64,000 nt of DNA from Flavobacterium cupriresistens (GCF_020911925.1 NZ_CP087134.1:2790001-2854000); one strand, 5' to 3'; positions 44,629 through 53,130 are shown, counted from the first letter of the stretch. The notes: generated from the letters alone by a model not told the origin. Made by a program: numbers and translations.

Positions 44629-45015
44629 TTAAACCTTCTTTTTAATTGATGTTTTAGATCTGCCTTGCAGTTTTTTAATAACAGCGTCGGCTTTTTCATT
44701 TTGACAAATAAACCTTAGAGATTCTGCATAACGGTAATAATATTCAGCCTCTAAATCTGATGTCATGGCAAATAATTGATCGTACCACACAGCAGCTTTT
44801 TCTAATTTATTGCGAGAATAAGACGAATCTCCTAGTTTCTGAAATAAGTCTATTGATTTATAGCCTTTTGCAGCGATTTTTTCATATGTTTTTATGACGT
44901 CAACATAAGCATATTTGTCGCTTACTTTATCCGTGATATAAACAGTTTGATTTTGCGCAGCGGCACGAAATGAAAATACAATTAATACCAGTAAAACAAT
45001 AAGGTTTTTTTGCAT
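44629..45015 (-). CDS. Isolated N-terminal domain of an OmpA/TPR envelope protein
   Basis: 128 residues with a signal peptide (LIVLLVLIVFSFRAAAQ). The mature part, with VIKTYEKIAAKGYKSIDLFQ, KLGDSSYSRNKLEKAAVWYD, QLFAMTSDLEAEYYYRYAES, reads like the N-terminal tetratricopeptide segment of the large (about 600-residue) OmpA-family envelope proteins of flavobacteria. The remaining domains (WD-like/PD40 and OmpA) are absent; instead a basic tail (RSKTSIKKKV) ends the protein. Either a truncated paralogue or a natural small version. Confidence 0.75.
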   Translation of the reverse strand: MQKNLIVLLVLIVFSFRAAAQNQTVYITDKVSDKYAYVDVIKTYEKIAAKGYKSIDLFQKLGDSSYSRNKLEKAAVWYDQLFAMTSDLEAEYYYRYAESLRFICQNEKADAVIKKLQGRSKTSIKKKV

Positions 45016-45284
45016 AGTATTAATTTGAAATAGTAGTTTTGATTCTCATTTTTTATTGAATATTTTTTTTGGTATTCTTATGTTTACAAATATATCTAAA
45101 TCAGTAGTATAACTTGTTTTTTGGCTGATTTTTTTTCGTTTTATCGATTTTTTAAAGCGGTTATAAGAAATAATTTACAGTTAATTTCAGAACATTTTTT
45201 TTAAGGGAAGAATGTTTATGCGACTAATTTTTTATTTTTATAAAGTTAATTTATAGTATATTTCGACTTCTGTAATATAAAATC
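45016..45284. other. AT-rich intergenic region
   Basis: Divergent spacer between the TPR gene and the transpeptidase gene. TAATTT-type AT tracts; no specific site recognised. Confidence 0.3.
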
Positions 45285-45896
45285 ATGCGTAAAATAATCC
45301 TCTCTTTGCTAATTCTTATAATTGTGCTATTTGGTATAATATTATTTGTAAAGAATCCTAAAGAAGAGAAAGTTTTTGATAAAAAAGCTGACAATAAATT
45401 TACCAAAAGAGTTAGTGCAGTAAAAAAACTAGTTGCGAGTGATTCTAAATACAGTAACAAAACTGCCTTTTTTATCGACATGAAAATTAGTTCGGGAAAG
45501 AACAGATTCTTTGTTTATGATTTACAAAATAATAGAGTAATTGATAAAGGTTTAGTGGCTCACGGTTCGGGATCTGAAACAAAAGTTGAAGGAGAATTGA
45601 AATTTAGCAATGTCAATAATTCACTTTCTACATCATTAGGAAAATATTACATTGGGTATAGTTATAACGGAGATTTCGGAAAGGCATACAAATTACATGG
45701 TTTAGACAAGACAAATGACAATGCCTTTTTAAGAAATATTGTTTTGCATAAGTATAGTAAGGTTCCGTATGAGGAACAAGATACCCCGATTTGCAACAGT
45801 TACGGTTGTCCAATGGTCAATGAAAGGTTTTATAAACGAATCGAGAAGCTAATTGATGCTTCTGATAAGAAGATTGTTTTAGATATTTATTACTGA
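45285..45896 (+). CDS. Murein L,D-transpeptidase catalytic domain protein
   Basis: 203 residues with an N-terminal signal anchor (ILSLLILIIVLFGIILFV). The catalytic domain matches the murein L,D-transpeptidase catalytic family rather than classical YkuD: FFIDMKISSGKNRFFVYDL, KGLVAHGSGSET, GKAYKLHGLDKTND and the nucleophile block CNSYGCPMVNERFYKRIEKL with Cys175. The His in KLHGLD is the likely catalytic partner. It probably acts on peptidoglycan in the periplasm. Confidence 0.87.
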   Translation: MRKIILSLLILIIVLFGIILFVKNPKEEKVFDKKADNKFTKRVSAVKKLVASDSKYSNKTAFFIDMKISSGKNRFFVYDLQNNRVIDKGLVAHGSGSETKVEGELKFSNVNNSLSTSLGKYYIGYSYNGDFGKAYKLHGLDKTNDNAFLRNIVLHKYSKVPYEEQDTPICNSYGCPMVNERFYKRIEKLIDASDKKIVLDIYY

Positions 45897-45923
45897 TTTT
45901 TTCGGACACTAGAAACGGTATAA

Positions 45924-46070
45924 GAGCGGGACGCTCGTGCCCAATGTCATTATATTATGGATTATCAAAAATAGTCTCACGCAGATTTTAGCAGATTAAA
46001 ATAAAAAAAATCCGCCTAATCCGCAGAATCTGCGTGAAAAAATATCTTAACTTAATGACATTGTGCCTGC
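45924..46070. repeat. CACGCAGATT palindrome, copy 3
   Basis: Outer CCAATGTCATTATATTATGG and TTAACTTAATGACATTG; inner CTCACGCAGATTTTAGCAG and TCCGCAGAATCTGCGTGAA. It starts with GAGCGGGACGCTCGTGCCC, shared with the copy at 46846 and the mosaic at 8700. Confidence 0.8.
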
Positions 46071-46107
46071 GCCAACGACAGATTGATACAAATAAAAATA
46101 ATAATTG

Positions 46108-46773
46108 ATGAGCGAAAAATATACCCTTACCGGAGGAGCAAGAATAGGTAAAGCAAACGCAAGTTATCCGCTTGCTAATTTGTATGTTGATAAAGATGTT
46201 TTAAAAATTAATGCTTCTATTGTGGGGAATTTGGTTTTTCTACCAAAAGATATCATTTCTATAGAAGCCTATACCTCGATTCCGATAATTGGAAATGGAA
46301 TAAAAATTAAACACAGGGTCGAAAAATACAATTCAGAAGTTATATTCTGGACTTTTAAAAATCTAGAGACGGTACTTAATGAAATTAAGAATACAGGATT
46401 TTTAGAAAACACAAACTCAGAATTAAGCGAACATGATTTTGAAATTATAGAAAGACAAAACAAGGGAGGATTTCCAATAAAAAAAGGCGCTGTTCTATTT
46501 TTTGTTGTGACTTGGAATTTTCTTTTTTTATATGATATTGTTCCTTTTTTTCTGCAAGAGAAACCAGAAGGTTTTCCAATTGGAATAGGTATGAACCTGG
46601 CTGTTGGTCTGGTTCTGATCAGCTCGATTTTGGTTTTAGTTTCAGAAAAATTCAGAAAATTAATTCTGAAAGAAGACCGAGAGATTAATGATATTAAGGG
46701 ATTTATATATTTATTAATCGTGGTATGTGGATTGCTGTTTATTCAATTTACGATTGTAAATAGTAGTCGTTAA
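46108..46773 (+). CDS. Hypothetical membrane protein
   Basis: 221 residues from the ATG at 46108 (a TTG one codon earlier is less likely). The soluble N-terminal half, TGGARIGKANASYPLANLYV and KDIISIEAYTSIPIIGNGIK, resembles a PH-like or SHOCT-neighbour beta domain. The C-terminal half has three transmembrane helices (VLFFVVTWNFLFLYDIVPFF, LAVGLVLISSILVLVSEKF, IYLLIVVCGLLFIQFTIV). Family not recognised. Flanked on both sides by CACGCAGATT repeats. Confidence 0.65.
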   Translation: MSEKYTLTGGARIGKANASYPLANLYVDKDVLKINASIVGNLVFLPKDIISIEAYTSIPIIGNGIKIKHRVEKYNSEVIFWTFKNLETVLNEIKNTGFLENTNSELSEHDFEIIERQNKGGFPIKKGAVLFFVVTWNFLFLYDIVPFFLQEKPEGFPIGIGMNLAVGLVLISSILVLVSEKFRKLILKEDREINDIKGFIYLLIVVCGLLFIQFTIVNSSR

Positions 46774-46845
46774 TCTTTTGCCGGCACTAGTTTGCTGTTC
46801 GTGAACTCAAAGTTTATATAACAGAATTGAAATTAAATCGTTGTA

Positions 46846-46927
46846 CATGAGCGGGACGTTCGCGCCCAAAGTCATTAAGTTAAGACATTTTTCACGCAGA
46901 TTCTGCGGATTTTGCAGATTTTTTTTC
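46846..46927. repeat. CACGCAGATT palindrome, copy 4 (left half only)
   Basis: ATGAGCGGGACGTTCGCGCC, AAGTCATTAAGTTAAGA, TTCACGCAGATTCTGCGG. The right-hand arm is missing, so this is a truncated copy. Confidence 0.75.
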
Positions 46928-46968
46928 AAATATACCCGTCATACATTTAAATAATATTGTACTTTTTG

Positions 46969-47104
46969 AATTGCCGTTGGTTTTAACCAACGGATTAAGA
47001 AGTTACAGCTGCAAGGCTTTAGCCAAAACTTTACTCTTAGTTTTTTTTGGCTAAAACCCCCTGACTCAAACATACATGACCGTTGGTTAAAACCAACGGC
47101 TATT
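46969..47104. repeat. CCGTTGGTT palindromic MITE-like element
   Basis: Two exact complementary 21-bp arms at 46973-46993 and 47080-47100, each itself a palindrome (CCGTTGGTT-x-AACCAACGG), enclose a second inverted pair GCTTTAGCCAAAA (47017 onward) and TTTTTGGCTAAAA (about 47044). Total about 135 bp. Confidence 0.88.
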
Positions 47105-47160
47105 CAAATCCGGATTATTTCCCCACCTTTTTTATTTTCAAAAGAATACTTCTCTTTATC

Positions 47161-47172
47161 AAGCGATCACTT
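47161..47172. promoter_or_regulatory. GATCAC palindrome, site 1
   Basis: AAGCGATCACTT, one mismatch from the perfect palindrome of site 2, 335 bp upstream of the CsgG operon. Possible dimeric regulator site; inference only. Confidence 0.35.
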
Positions 47173-47280
47173 ACATATAGAATGTAGTTGATAATAAAAA
47201 ATTAAGAGACCTTAAACTTGCACTAATAGCTCTTCGAGCCCCTTTGTTATGGGTAGTTTCGGATAATCAGATCTTTATAA

Positions 47281-47292
47281 AAGTGATCACTT
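47281..47292. promoter_or_regulatory. GATCAC palindrome, site 2
   Basis: AAGTGATCACTT is a perfect 12-bp palindrome, 120 bp from site 1 and 214 bp before the first gene of the CsgG operon. The leader between contains a short hairpin GGTG-gagttcaga-CACC near 47427. Confidence 0.4.
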
Positions 47293-47506
47293 ATTTCCAA
47301 AAAAATAGTTGTTTATGTTGCGGTAAGTTAAGTTTTATTAAAAAATAAAATTTAAAACAGCCAGAATGTGGAAAACCGTAAAAAAATTCCGAAGATAATA
47401 CCTAGTTTAGCCAAAATAAGGGTGGAGTTCAGACACCACTTAAATAAACGGGGAGTAACTGAAAATCCTAAAGAGTAAGGAAATCAAAACAAAAAACAAA
47501 AGAATT

Positions 47507-48097
47507 ATGTTAACAAAATTAGTTTACAAAGCAGCAATTTGCCTAGGTTTAATTTTAGTAATGCAACAAAACTGTTTTGCACAAGCCAAAACAAAAGACG
47601 AATTAAAAGCAGAACGTGAAGTTTTGAAATCAGAAATGAAATCAAAAGATGCTGAAGAACGTAAAGCTAAATTGGAAAAATTATCTGCACCAAAACCTTC
47701 AGGTATCTCAAGCGTTGATGGACTTGCAGCAAATTCATCACAAATGTTAACTTCTTCAAAAGAATTAAATGTATTGATTCCTGAAATGTACAAAAGAACA
47801 GTTGGAGAATCTGTTGACGGTGTTGCAGATGTAACCGTTAAAAAACCAACTTTAGACGAACTTAATGCTCTAGGATTAAATATTGCTACACAAATCAAAA
47901 CAGTTTCGGAGGCATCAGCAACTGTTGCTACTGCTTCAACAGATTTAAAAGGAGCTGGAATGATGCAAGCACCAAAAGGAGCTAAATCATTAAACTTTTC
48001 AAAAGACGTAATGGCTTTGGTTTTACCGGAATTAAACTTAAACTTAAAAGTGGTAAACAATTTAATTTCTACTTTGAAATCATCAGGAAACTATTAA
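47507..48097 (+). CDS. Exported helical protein, first gene of the CsgG operon
   Basis: 196 residues with a signal peptide (AAICLGLILVMQQNCFAQ). The N-terminal mature part is a charged helix (KTKDELKAEREVLKSEMKSK, DAEERKAKLEKL), then an Ala/Ser/Thr/Val-rich region with helices (TASTDLKGAGMMQAPKGAKS) and a Leu-rich end (MALVLPELNLNLKVVNNLIS). No known family. Four bases separate it from the CsgG-family gene, so the two are surely co-transcribed. Probably a periplasmic helical component or adaptor of this system (inference). Confidence 0.75.
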   Translation: MLTKLVYKAAICLGLILVMQQNCFAQAKTKDELKAEREVLKSEMKSKDAEERKAKLEKLSAPKPSGISSVDGLAANSSQMLTSSKELNVLIPEMYKRTVGESVDGVADVTVKKPTLDELNALGLNIATQIKTVSEASATVATASTDLKGAGMMQAPKGAKSLNFSKDVMALVLPELNLNLKVVNNLISTLKSSGNY

Positions 48098-48101
48098 TTA
48101 T

Positions 48102-48929
48102 ATGAGAAATTTATATTTTCTTTTAGTACTGCTTTTGAATAGCCTTGTGGGCTATTCACAAGCAGCAACGAAACCGGTTGTAGGTGTTGCTGCTTTTACG
48201 TCTGAAGTAGATTCTAAATATTCGGGAGCAGTTGCCGAAAAAGTAGTTCAGATTGTTACTAATACAAGACGTTTTACCGTTGTTGACAGAACAAGTTATG
48301 ACAAAGTAAAAGAGGAATTGGAGTTTCAAAAAACGGAAGCTTTTCTTGATAGTAAAAACACTGCCAAACAAGATGTTGCTTTGGCGGCCCAAAATATGAT
48401 TATTGGGAATATACTAAAAATGAGTGTTTACGCGATAAAAAATACAGACGGTAGTGTAAACGGTTACAAATCAAGTGTTGCTTTTACGCTAAAAGTAAAC
48501 GAAGTAGAAACAGGACAAACTACTGAGGCAGAAAGTTTTCAAACCTCTGTTAGTCCGTTGATGTTATCACCTGAAAGTGCTGTGAACGAAGCTTTGAAGT
48601 CTATTGAACCTAAATTGAGTGAGTATTTTATCAAAACCTTTCCGTTAACAACAAAAATCAGTAAAGTCCTGACCGTAAAAAAAGAATCAGCTGCTGTTGT
48701 TTTAATTTCAGGTGGTAAAGAATTTGGTTTTAAAGAAGGAGACAAATTAATCGTTGAAAAAAACGAATTGATTGACGGTAAGCCTTACCCATCTCAGATC
48801 GGAGAATTAAAAGTGGTTAAAGTAGCCGGAAATGATTTCTCTGAATGTGCTGTTTCTGACGGCGGGAAAGAAATTTTGTCAAGATTTAATGCGGCAGAAA
48901 AATTGACGTGTAAACTAATCGTAAAATAA
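48102..48929 (+). CDS. CsgG/HfaB-family protein
   Basis: 275 residues with a signal peptide (YFLLVLLLNSLVGYSQ) but no lipobox Cys, unlike E. coli CsgG. The CsgG fold is plain: KPVVGVAAFTSEVDSKYSGA, EKVVQIVTNTRRFTVVDRTS, KDVALAAQNMIIGNILKM-like block AAQNMIIGNILKMSVYAIK, SVAFTLKVNEVETGQTTEAE. A C-terminal extension of about 85 residues (VVLISGGKEFGFKEGDKLIV) looks like a FlgT/SH3-type domain. CsgG members form oligomeric outer-membrane channels or periplasmic assemblies. Context suggests a CsgG-like exporter or assembly factor separate from the curli operon at 62 kb. Confidence 0.85.
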   Translation: MRNLYFLLVLLLNSLVGYSQAATKPVVGVAAFTSEVDSKYSGAVAEKVVQIVTNTRRFTVVDRTSYDKVKEELEFQKTEAFLDSKNTAKQDVALAAQNMIIGNILKMSVYAIKNTDGSVNGYKSSVAFTLKVNEVETGQTTEAESFQTSVSPLMLSPESAVNEALKSIEPKLSEYFIKTFPLTTKISKVLTVKKESAAVVLISGGKEFGFKEGDKLIVEKNELIDGKPYPSQIGELKVVKVAGNDFSECAVSDGGKEILSRFNAAEKLTCKLIVK

Positions 48930-48936
48930 GTACAAC

Positions 48937-49407
48937 ATGACTTTATCAAAAAGAATAGGTGTTTTAGTTCTTCTGATTTTAATTTCATTCACGTATAGCT
49001 GTAGTCAAAAAATACTTCCAACTTCTGAGGTTAATTATGTTTCAGGAAACGCAGGAACAATTACAATGCGAACCATTGGTAATGGTTCAAATGAGATGGA
49101 AGCAATTAGTGAAGCAGAAAAAAATGCGATTAACGTATTGCTTTTTAGAGGACTTCCGGAATCAGAGCAGAAGTCGGCCTTAGTTGGAACTCATGAGTCA
49201 GAAGAGATCGAAAAGCATAAAACCTATTTTGAAAAATTTTATACTCAAAAAAGGTATAAAACTTTCTTTATGTCGAGTATTCCGGTAAGCGATTTTGCAA
49301 AACAAAAGGGAGGGGCAAAAAGTCTGACTTTAGATGTCAAAGTTAATCTGGCGGCATTGCGAACAGACCTTGAACAAAACAACATAATCCGCAAGTTTGG
49401 ATTTTAA
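48937..49407 (+). CDS. LPP20-like lipoprotein of the CsgG operon
   Basis: 156 residues with a lipoprotein signal (IGVLVLLILISFTYSCSQ, Cys at about 24). The mature part, TITMRTIGNGSNEMEAISEA followed by EKNAINVLLFRGLPESEQKS and a C-terminal KSLTLDVKVNLAALRTDLEQ, has the alpha/beta pattern of LPP20/FlgT-N lipoproteins (G-x-G then an Ala-rich helix). It starts 7 bp after the CsgG gene. LPP20/FlgT and CsgG-family proteins often occur together; role here unknown. Confidence 0.7.
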   Translation: MTLSKRIGVLVLLILISFTYSCSQKILPTSEVNYVSGNAGTITMRTIGNGSNEMEAISEAEKNAINVLLFRGLPESEQKSALVGTHESEEIEKHKTYFEKFYTQKRYKTFFMSSIPVSDFAKQKGGAKSLTLDVKVNLAALRTDLEQNNIIRKFGF

Positions 49408-49417
49408 AATAAAATTT

Positions 49418-50323
49418 ATGAAATATAAATATATTAATTATATGATTTTATTTGTAACGTTATGCGTTACAAATTTTGCATTTAGTCAAAATCCTGCAAC
49501 AAATAGCGGTGGGCAAGTAGTAACAGTTCAACCCAAAATAATGGTAATCCCTTATACAAGAGAAGGGGAAGATTTGAGGACTGTTTTAGAAGATGATCCA
49601 AACAAAAGAATTGCCATAACAAAAATAAAGGAAGGTTTTGACAGCAGAGGTTTTACAACTGTAGATTTTATTGCAAAATTAAAAGCTGCCAAAGACAATC
49701 ACGTTTTTACCTCAGATAATCAAACGGATATTAAGTCGCAGATTATTCAAATGTCCGGTGCAGATGTTTATGTGCAGGCAGAAGTTATCATTGACAATAC
49801 AAGTTCGGGAAATTCGGTTAAGTTAATTTTGACGGCTTATGAAGCATCAACCGGAAATTCATTGGCGAATAAAGTTGGAGAAAGCGGAAGATTTTACACC
49901 GAAGATTACAACAAATTAGCCTCAAAAGCGGTTGAAAGTTGTATTCAGGATTTTCTTAATGTTATGCAAGCCAAATTTACAGACATTGTAAATAATGGTA
50001 AGTCTGTAATTGTAGACATTAGTTTTGATGCGGGTTCACAGCACAATATGGCGTCGGAAATTGGTTCTGATGGTTTACCATTATCTGACCAAATCGAGGC
50101 CTGGATGGAAAAAAATGCCTTTAAAAACAATTATCATATTCAGGGAACAACTGACTTGAAAATGATACTTGACGATGTTAAAATCCCATTAAAGGATCAA
50201 GCAACGGGTAATAATTACAATCCAAATAAATTTGCGCTTGAGCTTTTTAAATTCTTCAAAGGATTAGGATTGCAACCGGCAAAAGATGTTAAAAGCAGTA
50301 CTATTTACATCACAATTAAATAA
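49418..50323 (+). CDS. DUF6175 family exported protein
   Basis: 301 residues from the ATG at 49418. The signal peptide is MKYKYINYMILFVTLCVTNFA followed by FSQ. The mature domain begins QPKIMVIPYTREGEDLRTVL, then AITKIKEGFDSRGFTTVDFI, SGADVYVQAEVIID and a second half with IVDISFDAGSQHNMASEIGS. This corresponds to DUF6175 in Bacteroidota. The first half resembles CsgG-type alpha/beta domains (PYTREGEDL like the GVAAF strand-loop), so it may be a distant homologue of its neighbours. Ten bases after the preceding gene. Confidence 0.75.
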   Translation: MKYKYINYMILFVTLCVTNFAFSQNPATNSGGQVVTVQPKIMVIPYTREGEDLRTVLEDDPNKRIAITKIKEGFDSRGFTTVDFIAKLKAAKDNHVFTSDNQTDIKSQIIQMSGADVYVQAEVIIDNTSSGNSVKLILTAYEASTGNSLANKVGESGRFYTEDYNKLASKAVESCIQDFLNVMQAKFTDIVNNGKSVIVDISFDAGSQHNMASEIGSDGLPLSDQIEAWMEKNAFKNNYHIQGTTDLKMILDDVKIPLKDQATGNNYNPNKFALELFKFFKGLGLQPAKDVKSSTIYITIK

Positions 50324-50329
50324 ATAGAG

Positions 50330-51271
50330 ATGAAAAATATTTACTTTATACTAATTGTTTGGCTTTTTTCATTAATGGCAAAAGCACAAACAACCAATGA
50401 TATCGGAAAAATTTCTCTTTCGGTAGTGGTACCTGAATACATGGAGGATTTAGGCGATTCTCAACTCTCAAAATTAGATACAAAAATCTCTCAGATCGTG
50501 ACAAGTTCAGGTTTGTCGGATTCGGGTTATGGTAATAATTTTGTGATTTATCCGAAATTTGCCGTTAACGAAACTAATGTTGTGGAAGGCGGAATGCAAA
50601 ATATAACAGTTGTTACTATTGATTTTAGTTTGTTTGTGAAACAAGTAGACAGCAATATTTTGTTTTCGACTATTACCAAAGCAATCAAAGGGAGTGGAAG
50701 TAGTAAAGAATTGGCCATCACCAATGCGATTTCTAAAATTGCAACAAACGATCCGGGCTACAAAAAGTTTATTGAGGAGAGTAAAAAGAAAATTTTTCAA
50801 TATTACGAAACCAAATGCACTGAGCTTATTAAAAAATCGGATGGATTTGTAAAAACGCAGCAATATGAACAGGCTTTAGGTTTACTGATGTCAATTCCTG
50901 ACGCTGTGAGTTGTTATAGCCAAGTTCAGGTGAAAGCAATTGAAGCGTACAAAGGTTTTCAGAAAAATAATTGTGCGAAACAAATGCAATTAGCGAGAAC
51001 AACAATCGCAACAAACGATTATGTTGGAGCGTTGAATATTTTAGCTGAAATTGATCCTTCTTCCCCTTGTTTTAAAGAGTCACAAACTATGGCGAAAACC
51101 GTAGAAACAAAAGTGAACGCGGAGGAAAAGAAACAATGGGATTTTCAAATGAAACAATACAACGACGAAGTTAGTTTAGAAAAGCAAAGAGTAAATGCCA
51201 TTAAGGATATCGCTGTTTCTTATTATAAAAGTCAAACAACAGACATTAATTATACTGTAATTGTAAAATAA
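50330..51271 (+). CDS. Exported LPP20-like protein with TPR-like C-terminus
   Basis: 313 residues with a signal peptide (YFILIVWLFSLMAKAQ). The N-terminal domain (KISLSVVVPEYMEDLGDSQL, VTIDFSLFVKQVDSNILFST, IKGSGSSKELAITNAISKIA) has the LPP20/CsgG-like pattern. The C-terminal half is helical, with repeat-like units (GFVKTQQYEQALGLLMSIPD, TTIATNDYVGALNILAEIDP), probably TPRs, with four Cys in that part. It is the last gene of the operon, 6 bp after DUF6175, and is followed by a strong terminator. Confidence 0.7.
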   Translation: MKNIYFILIVWLFSLMAKAQTTNDIGKISLSVVVPEYMEDLGDSQLSKLDTKISQIVTSSGLSDSGYGNNFVIYPKFAVNETNVVEGGMQNITVVTIDFSLFVKQVDSNILFSTITKAIKGSGSSKELAITNAISKIATNDPGYKKFIEESKKKIFQYYETKCTELIKKSDGFVKTQQYEQALGLLMSIPDAVSCYSQVQVKAIEAYKGFQKNNCAKQMQLARTTIATNDYVGALNILAEIDPSSPCFKESQTMAKTVETKVNAEEKKQWDFQMKQYNDEVSLEKQRVNAIKDIAVSYYKSQTTDINYTVIVK

Positions 51272-51286
51272 AAATCTGTGGTAAAC

Positions 51287-51324
51287 AAAAAAAGCAGCTC
51301 CGTAAAGAGCTGCTTTTGTTTTTT
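51287..51324 (+). terminator. Bidirectional terminator after the CsgG operon
   Basis: AAAGCAGCTC (51291-51300) with GAGCTGCTTT (51307-51316), flanked by A and T runs. It also serves the convergent gene at 51336. Confidence 0.9.
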
Positions 51325-51335
51325 CAGGCAAAAAA

Positions 51336-51722
51336 TTAACGACGGAATGCTGGACTTTTATTTACAGATTCGTCAAGTTTAACGGTTTTTGTTTTCTTTG
51401 TTGAAACCGTAATTTCATGCTTTGTGATTTTACCATTTTCAGTTACTTCCAAGGTATAAGTTCCAGCTGGATAAGCTTCTAAACTTAATGTTTTTGAAAT
51501 TTCTAATTCATCTGTAGCAGAAGTTCCTGTATAGACTAAATTATTATTTACGTCGAAGATTGAAAAACTTGATTTCTCAACGGTGTTTATAGTAAAGCTT
51601 ACTACCTTTCCATTTCCGGTTTTTATATACAAGATATAATCCCCTTTTCCATCAATTGCATAAGTAAATACAGTTGTTAAAAACACGGCTACAACCAAGC
51701 CTAATTTGATAAATCTTGTCAT
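51336..51722 (-). CDS. Small exported beta-sandwich protein, paralogue 1
   Basis: 128 residues with a signal peptide (MTRFIKLGLVVAVFLTTVFT then YAIDG). The mature part is one beta domain: DYILYIKTGNGKVVSFTINT, KSSFSIFDVNNNLVYTGTSA, LSLEAYPAGTYTLEVTENGK, ending in a basic tail (SPAFRR). The layout PxGTYxLEVxxxxKxxxHEI is shared with the gene at 52628. It resembles the Ig-like or type-A secretion C-terminal fold without the exact sorting motif. No name assigned. Confidence 0.75.
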   Translation of the reverse strand: MTRFIKLGLVVAVFLTTVFTYAIDGKGDYILYIKTGNGKVVSFTINTVEKSSFSIFDVNNNLVYTGTSATDELEISKTLSLEAYPAGTYTLEVTENGKITKHEITVSTKKTKTVKLDESVNKSPAFRR

Positions 51723-52517
51723 TTTTTTTAAATTTAAATCGTGAACCGCGCAAAACTACAAATAGAAATTGAATTTCATATAAAAAAAATATTTTTTTAA
51801 AAGACATAAGTAGTTGAATTAAAACGCTTTCGGTGTTTTGTGCGAACTATGTACGTCATTACTGGATTTCCGGATGTTTTTGTAGGTGTTTTTTTTTAAT
51901 GCAGTACAAATCAGGATCTTAAAAATTATTAAGAATAATTTTTCAAATGAAAAAAAGCACTACGAATTATGTTTTGAAATCATGTAATTTCTGACAAAAA
52001 TAACTGCTCCGTTGATCGAATTGGTACGAATTATTTTTTGCTACAGATTAGAAAGATTTGCACAGATTAGTGAATCATTTTGATCCTTTAATCTGTGACG
52101 GGATACAAAAAAGAACAGCGATATTTTTTTTTAACCATATAAGTGATAAAAGCTCATTTAAGATTGTTCTTTGTGTTTCTTGCGAAACCTTTGTGGGTTT
52201 TGCGATTAGGAAGTTTAATCTCAAAGTCCGCAAAGGCTTTTATTTGTGTTGAACGCTAAGTGCACAAGGGGTTAGGCTTTTGGAAATAGGCTTAGAGGTT
52301 CAGAGTTACAAAGTTTTTCTTTTTCACGCAGATTTAGCAGATTGAACAGATTTTTTATAAGAGGTAAGCAGATCAGTCTAATCTGCTAAATCTGTGTGAA
52401 AAAAAATAGGTACAAAATTTAAAAGGATTTACTATACCATAATTAAACTTCGCCCCCCTTGCGGTTAAAAAATGAAACACAAGGCTCGCTTAGGCTTTTG
52501 TGAAATATTCAATAACA
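51723..52517. other. Repeat-filled gap between the two paralogues
   Basis: No gene recognised. It contains fragments of the GCGAAACCTTTGTGGGTTTT/GCGATTAGG palindrome family (52170-52275), the CACGCAGATT copy at 52321-52404 and CCCCTTGCGGTTAAAAAA at 52454. Confidence 0.5.
52321..52404. repeat. CACGCAGATT palindrome, copy 5 (short form)
   Basis: TTTTCACGCAGATTTAGCAG and AATCTGCTAAATCTGTGTGA pair over about 22 bp. The outer TCATTAAG arms of the long copies are absent. Confidence 0.75.
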
Positions 52518-52530
52518 TTCTGCATAAAAA

Positions 52531-52562
52531 AACAGCTCAATGATTAACAAGGAGCTGTTTCT
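52531..52562 (-). terminator. Terminator of paralogue 2
   Basis: AACAGCTC (52531-52538) and GAGCTGTT (52552-52559) with A/T flanks. A near copy occurs at 53785. Confidence 0.75.
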
Positions 52563-52627
52563 TAAACAATCGTTTTATATAACTAACAATATAAAAACAT
52601 TTTTATACCAGATAATAGGTATGTTTT

Positions 52628-53035
52628 TTAACGTACCGCTATGCTGCTGTTTTTGGCAGACAAACCGGTTTTGTAAACAGATGAAACTGCTTTTCGGGAT
52701 AAAACAGATGTGTCATCCGTAATTGTAATTTCATGTCTTACTTTTTTTGCATTATCTTCCACTTCTAAGAAGTACGTTCCTTGCGGTAATTCTTCCAGGT
52801 TAAAAGTTCTCAAAATTCCAACTGTGCCCGAAGCATTTTCAGAATAAATAAGAGTATTCTCTTTGTCATAGATCGCCAAATGGGCTTTCTTAACCTGATT
52901 CAATGCAAACGTAATTTGTTTTCCGTTTGCTTTTAATACATGAAGATTAAAATCTTCATTCCCGTCGATTGCATAAGAGCTCATTCCTGTGAAAAGCACT
53001 GCACATACTAAACTTAATTTTAAAATCTTTTTCAT
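52628..53035 (-). CDS. Small exported beta-sandwich protein, paralogue 2
   Basis: 135 residues with a signal peptide (LKLSLVCAVLFTGMSSYA followed by IDGNEDF). It aligns with the product of 51336: LHVLKANGKQITFALNQVKK, LAIYDKENTLIYSENASG, LEELPQGTYFLEVEDNAKKV, RHEITITDD. The C-terminal tail is Ser/Lys/Ala-rich. The two paralogues share start (YAIDG) and core but only about a third of residues, so the duplication is old. Its upstream region contains the conserved 65-bp element repeated at 53973 and 54237. Confidence 0.75.
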   Translation of the reverse strand: MKKILKLSLVCAVLFTGMSSYAIDGNEDFNLHVLKANGKQITFALNQVKKAHLAIYDKENTLIYSENASGTVGILRTFNLEELPQGTYFLEVEDNAKKVRHEITITDDTSVLSRKAVSSVYKTGLSAKNSSIAVR

Positions 53036-53130
53036 GACTGTTGTTTTTTAGATTAATAGTTCTAATTCTATGGTGCTAAATTACTTCAGTCTTACATTAT
53101 TTTTCACAACTCTATTGGCTAATTGTGATG

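Noticed and set aside
47300..47506. Riboswitch in the leader of the CsgG operon
   Set aside because: A short GGTG/CACC hairpin is present, but no known riboswitch consensus could be recognised by eye.
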